NCBI RefSeq assembly: GCF_003555545.1
Contig: NZ_CP032157.1
Coordinates: 872,546 to 936,545, forward strand
Direction of reading: 5' to 3'
Length of the DNA: 64,000 bases
Origin: Paraflavitalea soli
Lineage (GTDB): Bacteria; Bacteroidota; Bacteroidia; Chitinophagales; Chitinophagaceae
Both the position numbers and the translations under genes were made by a program. The first letter of the stretch is position 1, and each line of letters starts with the position of its first letter. Below, in pieces: positions 17,336 to 26,266 of this stretch. Under the pieces are notes generated by a model. That model worked only from the letters and a program-made list of their open reading frames with translations, had not been told where the DNA came from and did not search any database.

Positions 17336-19105
17336 TTAATTATATTTCTTAACCCGGAAACTACAATTGATGGGTGATATGTTTGAGCTAAGGCTGTCCT
17401 TAATGTTCCCGGTAAAACTGCCGGCAACATACCCGCCAGCGGTATTAACGTATTCTGTGACGGTAACGTTAATATTGCCGCTTATGACGTAGAAAGCACC
17501 CGGTTCACGAATGAAAATGCGACTCAGTGGATAGGTGCCCGGGGCGGCTTCACCTGCAAAAACCATGTCTACAGTCGATTCAAAGCCACTATTTATCCTG
17601 AAGCCGGATATTAATGTTTGTCCGCTCTGGGTACGATGGGCTATTAATGAATCAGCTCCCGCATAGCTATAGCTGGTACCATTGATGGTATATTTGACGA
17701 ATTGGGTCAGGGATGTACCGCAGGCTGTTAACTGACCGGTATTGATGGCAGCGCCTGCAATGGGAATGGAGGCAGGCGTGCCGGCCTGGTTGCCGGTAAT
17801 ATCATAAGGTATCACGGTAGCTGTAGTAGCCTCATTGGAGCAACGGACGATGGTGAGACCAAAAGCTCCATTGACCAGGTTGGTCCGGTAGTGCATTCCT
17901 TCCAGGCTGATGGTTACATAGCCATTGGTAACGGCAGCAGCATTACAGTTGATCACGGTTCCGGAGATCGTTGCTTCGGTAGCAGCAGAAGTAACTGTTA
18001 CAACACCCAGATTGGCGGTTGAGCTGAAAGGGCCTACATTCTTTGTAAGCAATAACCTGTTGCAATTATCATAAACTTTCAGCGTGAGGTTGCGATTGGA
18101 AGGGATCTTGCCGCCCACTACGCCATCGCCATTGGTATAACCGTAGCCTGATAGTAAACTATCTGCCCCGGCGCCGCTGATGACCACCCGGCTGTTGACC
18201 AGCGGAGTACCCTGCTGAGTCTTAAGGGTGGCGGTAAAATCTACAATGGAAAAAGGGGCATCACAGTTCCAGAAGGAAAAGTGACTTACATTGCCCACGT
18301 ACTCTGTTCCTTGTTTGGTAGCAGTTCCTTCTTCCTTCCATAAACCTGTAGAGTCATTCAGGCTCCACAAGGGAATGGTAGCAGGGGCCTGGGCCTGTAG
18401 GGATGTGGGGATAGGGAAATGAAGAACAGCTTTTTTGCCACCTGCCAGTTGCAGCTTTTCTCCATTGGTGCCGGTCAACTCCACTGCCATCATCCCAAAA
18501 GATTGCAGACCTGTTTCGTTGTTATTGGCGTCTATTCCGCGCAAGGCGCCTGGTATGATGTTTTGAAAGTTGTCTGCTGCCGGATTGATAAAATACGCAC
18601 TTACGGATACGGTACCTGTATAACCGGCATGGTTGGCGGTATTTAGAAAACTATTGGCTTCGAAAACGATGGAGCCGCTGGCTGTTGGCAAGGTTACTGT
18701 ACCGCCGGATGAACCGTTGATCGTGCCGGTGACGGTTTTCTTTAATAGTTCTATAACAGCTTTATTGTCCTTGCCGGGTGTAAGGACCAGGGTCCTGAGG
18801 CCTGTAAAGAATCCTTCTTTTTCTACTTTCACCAGGCCGGCTGTCTTATCGATGTTGATATTGCTAAAGGTGAACGCGCCATTAACGTCTGTGGTAGTGG
18901 TGGCGCTGCCGGCCTTTACCGTGGCTCCGCTTACAGGCAGGCGCTGATCGTCGGTTACCCGGCCACTGATGCTGGCTGTTACATATTCCGGCACATGTCC
19001 GGGACCAGGTTCAGGGAGGTCGGGTGATGCTGTCTTTTGACAGCTCAGGTAAATGCAGGTAGCCAACAGGGTGGCAGTTAGCATTACGAGGCGTTGTATT
19101 TTCAT
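17336..19105 (-). CDS. Lipoprotein with carboxypeptidase-regulatory-like and FAM171/CILP-like regions (paralog 1)
   Basis: The 589-residue product has a lipoprotein signal with Cys22 (YLSCQK). A carboxypeptidase regulatory-like beta-sandwich follows (about residues 44-120, ISGRVTDDQRLPVSGATVKAG). The next region (about 135-290) contains GLQSFGMMAVELTGTNGEKL, AVLHFPIPTSLQAQAP, PLWSLNDSTGLWKEEGTA and VSHFSFWNCDAPF. A second regulatory-like repeat and several beta-rich segments complete it. Order and wording of the middle region recall animal FAM171 and CILP ectodomains. It is probably an outer-membrane-associated surface or periplasmic protein. It is a tandem paralog of the next gene upstream (same length, similar along the whole sequence), separated by 54 bases. 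Confidence 0.8.
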   Translation of the reverse strand: MKIQRLVMLTATLLATCIYLSCQKTASPDLPEPGPGHVPEYVTASISGRVTDDQRLPVSGATVKAGSATTTTDVNGAFTFSNINIDKTAGLVKVEKEGFFTGLRTLVLTPGKDNKAVIELLKKTVTGTINGSSGGTVTLPTASGSIVFEANSFLNTANHAGYTGTVSVSAYFINPAADNFQNIIPGALRGIDANNNETGLQSFGMMAVELTGTNGEKLQLAGGKKAVLHFPIPTSLQAQAPATIPLWSLNDSTGLWKEEGTATKQGTEYVGNVSHFSFWNCDAPFSIVDFTATLKTQQGTPLVNSRVVISGAGADSLLSGYGYTNGDGVVGGKIPSNRNLTLKVYDNCNRLLLTKNVGPFSSTANLGVVTVTSAATEATISGTVINCNAAAVTNGYVTISLEGMHYRTNLVNGAFGLTIVRCSNEATTATVIPYDITGNQAGTPASIPIAGAAINTGQLTACGTSLTQFVKYTINGTSYSYAGADSLIAHRTQSGQTLISGFRINSGFESTVDMVFAGEAAPGTYPLSRIFIREPGAFYVISGNINVTVTEYVNTAGGYVAGSFTGNIKDSLSSNISPINCSFRVKKYN

Positions 19106-19159
19106 AAAAATTGGATAAGCATTGAGTTTTATAACGAAATAACCACTTGAAAATTATGA

Positions 19160-20926
19160 TTACCGTTTTTCTGTTATCCGCACCCTGAAATTACACTGAA
19201 CGGGCACGATCCGGTTTCGAAGGCTATCGATGACCGTACCTGAAAAGGCGCCGGCGATATATTCTCCTACGCCCGCTCCATATTCTGTAATGGCGGCCGT
19301 GACAACACCGTTGCGTGTGTATTCCTGCTCTCCCTTATAGGCATATATGATACTCACATTGTGATTGGTGCCCGCACGGCGTTCACCCGACATCTGGAAT
19401 ATGATATGTATTTTGGTCGTATCGTTTTTCGGGAATGAACCGATGAGCGTTATGTTTGAGCCGGTGTTGACGGTTATTATGGTATCTCCCGGCGGGGCAA
19501 CATAAATACTGGCGCCGTCGACTGTGTAATTGATATAGGCATTCAAGGCGGTGCCACAAGAGCTTAGTTGTCCGGCATTAAGGGTGTTGCCGTTAATGGT
19601 AAGACCTACCGCTGTTCCAGCGGAATTGCCAGTTATATCATATGCCTTCAGTGTGGCACTGGCTGGTGCTGTTCCACATCGGCTGATGGTTTGGCTGAAG
19701 CTGCCATTGGTAACCGGTATACTATAATAAACGTTTTCAATCTCTGCCAATACATATCCATTGGCAAGCGGCACATTATTACAATTGATCACTGAACCGG
19801 AAATGGTCACCTTGCCCGTTTGTATATTGGCGACAATAGTTCCAAGATCGGTCGATGTACTGAACGGGCCAATGTTTTTAGTGGTTAACAGGTTGCGGCA
19901 CTTGTCATATACTTTCAGGGTCAGGTTGCGGTTGGCAGGCAAAGTGCCTTTTACAATTCCTTCTGCGTTGGTATGGCCACTCGCCGAAATACTGATGGTG
20001 TCGGTCGCATTGGAAGAGATAACGACTTCTCCACCTGCGACAGGTTGTCCCTGCTGGTCATGTACGGTTACGGTAAAGTTGACGATGGGAAAGGGGGCGT
20101 CGCAGTTCCAATAGGAGAAGTGGCTTACTTCACCTACATAGTCATTGCCCTGCCGGGTTGCCTGGCCTTCTTCTTTCCACAATCCGGTGTTCTCATCGAG
20201 ACTCCACAGGGGAATAGTAGCCGGGGCCTGACCTCTCAGTGCTTCGGGTATGGAGAAATGCAGGGTAGCTTTTTTGCCGGACGCAATTTGCAGCTTTTCA
20301 CCACCTGCGCCATTCAATTCCACGGCCATCATACCAAATGACTGCAGGCCTGTTTCATCATTATTGGTGGTGATGCCCCGCAGGGTACCGGGCATGATCT
20401 GCCGGAAATTCTCCGCGGAAGGATCAATAAAATAAGCGCTTACAGTTACTGCACCGGTATATGGTTTATTGCTTTGGGGATCTATGACGCCATCCGGCTG
20501 CAGGCGAATGGAACCGCCGGCTGCCGGTACGGTCACTTCGCCGCCACTGGCGCCGTTGATGACACCGGCTACGGTTTTGGGTATTAGTTCAATTGCGACT
20601 GGGTTATTCTTTTCAACTTCGGAAATAATGGTTTTAGTACCGGTAAAGTAGCCGGCTTTTTCCACCTTTACCAGGGTCGCATTTTGGTCAACATATATAT
20701 TGCGGAGGCTAAAGTATCCATCTGCATCAGTGGCGATGATAGTGGAACCGGCCGTAACTTTTGCACCGGTTACAGGCTGCCTGTTTTCATCAGTCACGCG
20801 GCCGGAGAGGGTAACTCTTACAAATTCGGCCTGGTGGCCGGAACCTGTGCCGCTATCTGTCTTTTGACAGGCATAGAGTACTGCAAAAAGCAATACAAGG
20901 AGGGAGAACAGGCGAATGCCTTTCAT
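19160..20926 (-). CDS. Lipoprotein with carboxypeptidase-regulatory-like and FAM171/CILP-like regions (paralog 2)
   Basis: The 588-residue protein is a full-length paralog of the product encoded at 17336-19105. It has a lipobox with Cys20 (VLYACQK), the segment LSGRVTDENRQPVTGAKVTAG, and the shared middle block GLQSFGMMAVELNGAGGEKL, ATLHFSIPEALRGQAP, PLWSLDENTGLWKEEG and VSHFSYWNCDAPF. The most conserved part of the pair is this middle block, while the C-terminal 90 residues differ clearly, so the C-terminus may carry the specific binding role. The gene is upstream of its paralog with a 54-base gap and no terminator between, so the two are likely co-transcribed. Function unknown. Confidence 0.8.
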   Translation of the reverse strand: MKGIRLFSLLVLLFAVLYACQKTDSGTGSGHQAEFVRVTLSGRVTDENRQPVTGAKVTAGSTIIATDADGYFSLRNIYVDQNATLVKVEKAGYFTGTKTIISEVEKNNPVAIELIPKTVAGVINGASGGEVTVPAAGGSIRLQPDGVIDPQSNKPYTGAVTVSAYFIDPSAENFRQIMPGTLRGITTNNDETGLQSFGMMAVELNGAGGEKLQIASGKKATLHFSIPEALRGQAPATIPLWSLDENTGLWKEEGQATRQGNDYVGEVSHFSYWNCDAPFPIVNFTVTVHDQQGQPVAGGEVVISSNATDTISISASGHTNAEGIVKGTLPANRNLTLKVYDKCRNLLTTKNIGPFSTSTDLGTIVANIQTGKVTISGSVINCNNVPLANGYVLAEIENVYYSIPVTNGSFSQTISRCGTAPASATLKAYDITGNSAGTAVGLTINGNTLNAGQLSSCGTALNAYINYTVDGASIYVAPPGDTIITVNTGSNITLIGSFPKNDTTKIHIIFQMSGERRAGTNHNVSIIYAYKGEQEYTRNGVVTAAITEYGAGVGEYIAGAFSGTVIDSLRNRIVPVQCNFRVRITEKR

Positions 20927-21081
20927 AAATAATGGATTTGTTTAGGGTTTTAAGTGCTAACATACAAGGATAGCTAAAATCGGGGGATGGTGCAAGTGTT
21001 TGATATACAATAAATAATGCCATCTGTGCGGCCGTGATGCTCTGGCAGATACATATATTAAAAGAGCTATAAGGGCATTAA

Positions 21082-21113
21082 AAAAGCGACCCCGCCTGCG
21101 CGGAGTCGCTTTT
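21082..21113 (-). terminator. Intrinsic terminator of trxA
   Basis: Outer arms AAAAGCGAC (21082-21090) and GTCGCTTTT (21105-21113), inner CCGC/GCGG pairing and a CTGC loop form the stem. On the minus strand the hairpin runs into six T. It lies 23 bases after the thioredoxin stop. Confidence 0.9.
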
Positions 21114-21136
21114 AGTTATATAGGTGACGGCTACAC

Positions 21137-21454
21137 TTAGATGTGCTGCTCGATCTTCTTTACGAAGTTTGCTTTCGGTTGGGCGCCTACCAGCTTGTCT
21201 ACCACTTTGCCACCTTTGATGAAAAGGATAGCAGGGATAGAGGTGATACCGTAATTAACAGATATCTGCGGATTGTGATCTACGTTCACTTTACCCACAT
21301 TGATCTTACCGGTATATTCTTTAGAGAGGTCTTCAATAACTGGCCCAATTGCACGGCAAGGTCCACACCACTCAGCCCAAAAGTCTACCACGGTCAATTT
21401 ATCGGAAGCGATCACCTTCTCCTGGAAGTTCGCGTCGGTGAATTCTAAAGCCAT
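21137..21454 (-). CDS. trxA: Thioredoxin
   Basis: The 105-residue protein is a complete thioredoxin with the active site WCGPC (Cys30, Cys33), the preceding VVDFWAEW, the cis-proline segment ITSIPAILFI and the closing FVKKIEQHI. It reduces protein disulfides in the cytoplasm with electrons from thioredoxin reductase. A longer open frame reaches 21574, but its extra 40 residues lack similarity to thioredoxins. The ATG at 21454 (MALEFTDANF) gives the usual length, with a promoter-like TAACTTTA 19 bases upstream. It lies downstream of dnaE on the same strand, an arrangement common in Bacteroidota. Confidence 0.95.
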   Translation of the reverse strand: MALEFTDANFQEKVIASDKLTVVDFWAEWCGPCRAIGPVIEDLSKEYTGKINVGKVNVDHNPQISVNYGITSIPAILFIKGGKVVDKLVGAQPKANFVKKIEQHI

Positions 21455-21472
21455 AAATCTAAATTTAGTTGT

Positions 21473-21480
21473 AAAGTTAA
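21473..21480 (-). promoter_or_regulatory. Candidate minus-7 promoter box TAACTTTA of trxA
   Basis: On the minus strand TAACTTTA matches TAnnTTTG except for the last base, and it lies 18 bases before the trxA ATG. It supports both the short start and independent transcription from dnaE. Confidence 0.45.
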
Positions 21481-21608
21481 TTATTTTATTGCTTGATCGT
21501 AAGCCTGGAGCGGGTTTCCCTTTGTGGGACTCTTTCCGAAACTTACTACTAAGAACCGACAAATTTATAACCAATTCGGTATACCTGCCCGTATGTCGTT
21601 ATCCACAT

Positions 21609-24600
21609 TTACACAGTGACAACCTGTACATCTACCTCGGGTTTATTCTGCAACCAGGCCGTCATTTCGTCATTCATTTCAAATCCAGTCTCCAAACTAT
21701 ACAGGCTGATCTTGTATTGCTTCTTCATCTCCTTGATATTGAACTTCAAACCAGCCTTACCGGGATGGGTTTTAACATTCTTTTCAATAAAGTTGACCAT
21801 GTCCTCACTGATATGCCTTGCTTCGATATCTAATATAACCTGTTTCGTGAGGGATTGTTTGATGCTTTCCAGTAAAACGATCTTATCGACCTTAAATTCA
21901 AATTCTACTTTGTTAAATCTGGGTTTGAAAAAACCGGTTATGAATAGGTTTTTGCCTTTTTCCATGTAGTGGTTAAAACGCATATAGTCGTCACTCCAGA
22001 GCATGAACTCACTTTTGCCGGTATAATCCTCCACAATAAAGGAGGCGAATTGCCGCCCGGTTTTGGTTACCCGGTGTTGGGCATCAGTAACCAGGCCAGC
22101 CAGGCGGAAGGAACGACCAGGATTAGACTGCATACCAATGGAGTCCTTAAATTCATTGAAATCCTGCAGGGTGGTAAAGCCGTAGTGCTTTATTTCAAAA
22201 CGGAAATGGTCGAGCGGGTGGCCGCTGATGAACATGCCGGTCACCTCTTTTTCCCGGTCCAGCAGTTCGGTTAATGTCCAGGGCTCACAAGGCGGTATTT
22301 TAGGCAGGGGGATATCCAGTGCTTTGGGCAGATCGCCAAAAAGGGTATTGGCTGTACTGTTGTTTTCGAGCTGGTAAATATTCCCAAATTTGATGATCTT
22401 TTCGAGGCCGGAGGCTGTTTCGCCTTGTGGAATGGTGAAATATTGGGCCCGGTGGAACTCTTTAAAGCTATCGAAAGCACCGGCATAGACCAAGCATTCC
22501 AATGTCTTTTTGTTTACAGCGCGTTGGTTCACGCGCTTGATCATATCAAAAATATTGTTAAATCGACCATTGGCCTCCCGTTCAGCAATGATATTGTCCA
22601 CAGCTGCTTCACCCACCCCTTTCAATCCACCCAATCCTACGCGGATATGGCCTTCCAGGTTTACAGAGAAGCCTTTGAAAGATTCATTGATATCAGGACC
22701 CAGTACCATCTTGCCCATCCGTTTACATTCTTCCATGAAGAAAGTGAGCTTTTCAATGGCGCCGGCGTTGTTCAGTACGGCCGCCATGTATTCGGAAGGG
22801 TAATGGGCTTTGAGGTAGGCGGTTTGATAGGCTACAAAAGCATAACAGGTAGAGTGCGATTTATTGAAGGCGTATTGGGCAAAGGCCTCCCAGTCGGTCC
22901 ACACTTTTTCGAGCTTGTCGGCAGGATGTCCTTTATCGGCGCCTCCTTTGATAAACTGGGCTTTCATTTTATCCAGTACGGCCTTTTGTTTTTTACCCAT
23001 GGCCTTTCGCAGTACATCGGCGTCCCCTTTACTAAAGCCGGCCAATTTCTGGGCCAGCAACATTACCTGTTCCTGGTAAACGGTAATACCATAGGTGTCT
23101 GCCAGGTATTCTTCCATTTCCGGAATGTCGTAAGTGATCGGCTCGCGACCATGTTTCCGGTCAATAAAGTTAGGGATATAGGCCAGCGGACCGGGACGGT
23201 ACAAGGCGTTCATCGCGATGAGATCCGCAAACTGGTCAGGCTTCAGGTCGCGCAGGTATTTTTGCATACCGGGACTTTCAAACTGGAAAGTACCGATGGT
23301 ATCTGCTTTTTGGTAGATCTCATAGGTCTTCGCATCATCCAGGGGGATATCGTCAATCACGATATCCACGCCATGGTTCTGCTTGATCATGTGCAGCGCG
23401 TTCTTGATGATGGTGAGGGTCTTCAGACCCAGGAAGTCCATCTTGATGACGCCGGCATCTTCAATGATACTGCCTTCAAACTGGGTTACCCAGAGGGAAG
23501 AGTCTTTGGCTACAGATACAGGGATCAGTTCTGTGAGGTCTTTGGGGGCAATGATGATACCGGCTGCGTGGATACCGGTATTGCGTACAGAGCCTTCCAA
23601 ACGTTCGGCTTCATGCAATACCGATCCGTTCAGGGTATCGCTTTTATAGATCTCGCGTATGCGTCTTACATTTTCCAGTTCATCGGGCCCTAAGCCCTCT
23701 TTTTCTTCCAACGATTTCTCTCCATCTTTGGCCGTAATGGGGGCTTTTAGCACACGCCCCAGTTCAATCCCGGGTTTATCGGGCACCAGTTTGGCCAGGG
23801 CATTCGATTCGGCCAGCGGCAGGTCAAGTGCGCGGGCCACATCCTTGATACTCATTTTGGCAGCCATGGTACCATAGGTAATGATCTGGGCTACCTGTGC
23901 TTTACCATATTTATCTACCACATAGTCGATCACTTTCTGACGGCCTTCATCATCGAAGTCCGTATCAATATCCGGCATGGACTTACGATCGGGGTTCAGA
24001 AAACGTTCGAACAGGAGGTTGTACTTGATGGGATCGATATTGGTGATGCCGATACAATAAGCTACCACACTACCGGCTGCCGAACCCCGGCCAGGGCCGA
24101 TGAATACACCCAGGTCGCGCCCTGCTTTGATGAAGTCACTCACGATCAGGAAGTAACCGGCAAACCCCATGGTTTTGATGGTGAACAGTTCAAAGTCCAG
24201 GCGTTCTGTTATTTCAGGGGTCAGTTCTGAATAGCGTTTCCTGGCGCCTTCATAGGTAAGGTAATGCAGATAGGTCCATTGATTCAGGTTACTATCCTCG
24301 GTAGTCTGGAACTCTTTGGGTAGCGGGAAGGCGGGCAGCAGGATGTCCTTTTTCAGGTTCAGCACTTCTACCCGGTCAACGATCATATTGGTATTGTCGA
24401 TAGACTCGGGAATGTCGCTGAAGAGTTGCTTCATTTCATCCTGTGTCTTGAAATAGAATTGATCGTTGGGAAATTTGAAGCGCCGTTCTTTTACGTTGAG
24501 GTCGTCGTTTATAATATCGTCGTACCCGGGCGTACTTTTCTTTTCACCGGTGTTGATACAAAGCAGGATGTCGTGGGCATTGTAATCATCCCGGTCGGTA

Positions 24601-25250
24601 TAGTGACTATCATTGGTGGCAATGATGGGCACGTTGAACTTCTTCGCAAATTTGAGCAATACTTCATTGATCTGGATCTGCTCTTTAATATCGTGGCGCT
24701 GGACCTCGATAAAATAATCTTCGCCAAACAGGTCGAGCCACCATTTGAATTCTGTTTCTGCTTTATCTTCCCCATCGTGCAGGATGGTTTGCGGTACATA
24801 GGCACCGATGCAACAAGTAGTAGCGATCAACCCTTCATGGTATTGCTCGATCAGTTTTTTATCGATCCGGGGGTATTTGCTGTACATCCCCTCGATATAG
24901 CCCAGTGAAGTGAGTTTGATGAGGTTCTGATAACCTTGTTTGTTTTTTGCCAGCAAAACCTGGTGGTAACGCTCGTCTTTTACTTCTTTGGAGAATACCT
25001 TGCGGTGACGGTCTTCCACCACATAGAATTCGCATCCTACAATGGGTTTTACCTTCAGCGAGCCATCTTCATTTTTATGCTTATAGGCTTCCGATACAAA
25101 TTCAAAGGCGCCAAACATATTGCCGTGATCGGTAATGGCAATGGCAGGCTGGCCATCTTTAATGGCCTTTTTGTACAATGATTGAATAGATGCTGCTCCA
25201 TCGAGCAGGGAAAACTGGGTATGGACGTGAAGGTGAGAGAATTTACACAT
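21609..25250 (-). CDS. dnaE: DNA polymerase III subunit alpha
   Basis: The 1213-residue protein is the replicative polymerase. The N-terminal PHP domain shows HLHVH (His6, His8, His10), ITDHGN and NDSHYT, so the metal-binding residues look intact and this domain could be catalytically active. The palm has GPGRGSAAGS (about 385-394) and the catalytic PDIDTDF (426-432). Fingers, the tandem HhH region (LGGLKGVGEAAVDNI) and a C-terminal OB-fold (about 1030-1110) follow. The length is normal for DnaE1 of Bacteroidota. ATG start at 25250. It is followed by trxA 154 bases downstream on the same strand. Confidence 0.97.
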   Translation of the reverse strand: MCKFSHLHVHTQFSLLDGAASIQSLYKKAIKDGQPAIAITDHGNMFGAFEFVSEAYKHKNEDGSLKVKPIVGCEFYVVEDRHRKVFSKEVKDERYHQVLLAKNKQGYQNLIKLTSLGYIEGMYSKYPRIDKKLIEQYHEGLIATTCCIGAYVPQTILHDGEDKAETEFKWWLDLFGEDYFIEVQRHDIKEQIQINEVLLKFAKKFNVPIIATNDSHYTDRDDYNAHDILLCINTGEKKSTPGYDDIINDDLNVKERRFKFPNDQFYFKTQDEMKQLFSDIPESIDNTNMIVDRVEVLNLKKDILLPAFPLPKEFQTTEDSNLNQWTYLHYLTYEGARKRYSELTPEITERLDFELFTIKTMGFAGYFLIVSDFIKAGRDLGVFIGPGRGSAAGSVVAYCIGITNIDPIKYNLLFERFLNPDRKSMPDIDTDFDDEGRQKVIDYVVDKYGKAQVAQIITYGTMAAKMSIKDVARALDLPLAESNALAKLVPDKPGIELGRVLKAPITAKDGEKSLEEKEGLGPDELENVRRIREIYKSDTLNGSVLHEAERLEGSVRNTGIHAAGIIIAPKDLTELIPVSVAKDSSLWVTQFEGSIIEDAGVIKMDFLGLKTLTIIKNALHMIKQNHGVDIVIDDIPLDDAKTYEIYQKADTIGTFQFESPGMQKYLRDLKPDQFADLIAMNALYRPGPLAYIPNFIDRKHGREPITYDIPEMEEYLADTYGITVYQEQVMLLAQKLAGFSKGDADVLRKAMGKKQKAVLDKMKAQFIKGGADKGHPADKLEKVWTDWEAFAQYAFNKSHSTCYAFVAYQTAYLKAHYPSEYMAAVLNNAGAIEKLTFFMEECKRMGKMVLGPDINESFKGFSVNLEGHIRVGLGGLKGVGEAAVDNIIAEREANGRFNNIFDMIKRVNQRAVNKKTLECLVYAGAFDSFKEFHRAQYFTIPQGETASGLEKIIKFGNIYQLENNSTANTLFGDLPKALDIPLPKIPPCEPWTLTELLDREKEVTGMFISGHPLDHFRFEIKHYGFTTLQDFNEFKDSIGMQSNPGRSFRLAGLVTDAQHRVTKTGRQFASFIVEDYTGKSEFMLWSDDYMRFNHYMEKGKNLFITGFFKPRFNKVEFEFKVDKIVLLESIKQSLTKQVILDIEARHISEDMVNFIEKNVKTHPGKAGLKFNIKEMKKQYKISLYSLETGFEMNDEMTAWLQNKPEVDVQVVTV

Positions 25251-25357
25251 TAAATCGGCGTTTTCAGATTCCTGGTTAGTGATAACACAAAGTCAAGGGC
25301 AAAGTTCCTGAAGAATTGCTAAACAAATGACAATATTTCCCCACAGGTTGTGAACCC

Positions 25358-25487
25358 GTGAATCGGCAATCGGCAGTCGGCAATCGGAAATGGTCGTTGA
25401 TTTCTTAAAAACATGCTAAAAGGCCTCGTGTTACTTCGCAATTGCGCAGATCGGGGGTTATTGCCGATTCACGACTGCCAATTGCCG
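25358..25487. repeat. Inverted pair of TCGGCAATCGG-type intergenic repeats
   Basis: The left element (25358-25387) is GTGAATCGGCAATCGGCAGT plus CGGCAATCGG. The right element (25460-25487) reads ATTGCCGATTCACGACTGCC plus AATTGCCG, which is the same word family inverted. About 72 bases lie between. The left element matches the run at 12792-12830. The pair sits between the divergent dnaE and NlpC/P60 genes and reaches the promoter of the latter. Confidence 0.65.
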
Positions 25488-25505
25488 TTTTGGCAATGTA
25501 TTTGT

Positions 25506-25513
25506 TATCTTTG
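25506..25513 (+). promoter_or_regulatory. Candidate minus-7 promoter box TATCTTTG of the NlpC/P60 gene
   Basis: TATCTTTG fully matches TAnnTTTG and lies 26 bases before the ATG. A TTG at 25482-25484, inside the right repeat element, is 21 bases upstream, the usual distance for a minus-33 element. Confidence 0.65.
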
Positions 25514-25539
25514 CGCGATTTATTTTTAATAGGTGGCCG

Positions 25540-26226
25540 ATGTATAATATGTTAAAATATGGATGCCTGATCATGTTGGTGGCCCTGGCCGCAACTAGTT
25601 GCAGTACCCAGCGTAAACCTACTGCTGCTGCTCCCGCCGGCGCCAGTAAGCGGTCTGTCTCCGGATCGCCCCGCTTCATTGAAAATATCTCCATCAAGCC
25701 GGGTGATAGTTCCCGCCGTTATACCATGGGGAATGGGTCCAATGAAAGGTATACTACCGGCCACTCTGTTCATACAGGCTCATCCGTTGAATTGAGCGAT
25801 CCCCTCCAGTTTAAATATTCCATCCTGCTCGACTCGCCGGTAGAAGAGCTTACAGATGGCAAAATGATCAGTTTTATTGAAGATTGGTACGGTACACGCT
25901 ATAAATACGGCGGCAATGATAAAAATGGCGTGGATTGTTCTGCCTTTGCCCAAACATTTATCCTGGCTATGTATGGCCTGATGCTGCCACGTACTTCTGT
26001 GCAGCAATACCAGCAAAGTAAACGTCTTCGCAAGGAAGAACTACAGGAAGGCGACCTCGTTTTCTTCAAGACCCGTGGCCGTAAAGCGGGTATTTCGCAT
26101 GTAGGCGTTTACCTGCGCAATAATAAATTTGTTCATGCCTCTACCTCGGGAGGTGTTATGATCAATGATATCGGCGAAGGCTATTATTCCACCCATTATG
26201 CAGGTGCGGGGCGCATCCGCGAATAA
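25540..26226 (+). CDS. NlpC/P60 family peptidoglycan hydrolase lipoprotein
   Basis: The 228-residue protein has a lipoprotein signal with Cys21 (AATSCST) and a poorly conserved stretch of about 80 residues. A C-terminal NlpC/P60 domain follows, with the catalytic Cys133 (NGVDCSAF), His187 (GISHVGVYL) and His199 (KFVHAS). These cysteine peptidases cut D-gamma-glutamyl-diaminopimelate links in murein, and the lipid anchor would place the enzyme in the periplasm. The alternative ATG at 25549 (M-L-K-Y-G-C) is also possible and would not change the signal peptide. It is convergent to the rhomboid gene. Confidence 0.92.
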   Translation: MYNMLKYGCLIMLVALAATSCSTQRKPTAAAPAGASKRSVSGSPRFIENISIKPGDSSRRYTMGNGSNERYTTGHSVHTGSSVELSDPLQFKYSILLDSPVEELTDGKMISFIEDWYGTRYKYGGNDKNGVDCSAFAQTFILAMYGLMLPRTSVQQYQQSKRLRKEELQEGDLVFFKTRGRKAGISHVGVYLRNNKFVHASTSGGVMINDIGEGYYSTHYAGAGRIRE

Positions 26227-26266
26227 GGTCAGTTCATTGGTCCGCTAATGGCTAACAGGTATTCCA

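Noticed and set aside
16607-17377. 256-codon plus-strand frame opposite the nucleoside transporter gene
   Set aside because: Its composition is that of the reverse strand of a membrane protein gene, with no signal or domain.
21455-21574. 40-residue N-terminal extension of thioredoxin
   Set aside because: It has no similarity to thioredoxins, and a promoter-like box lies within it.
22425-23693. 422-codon plus-strand frame opposite dnaE
   Set aside because: It is wholly antisense to the clearly conserved dnaE and has no recognisable domain.
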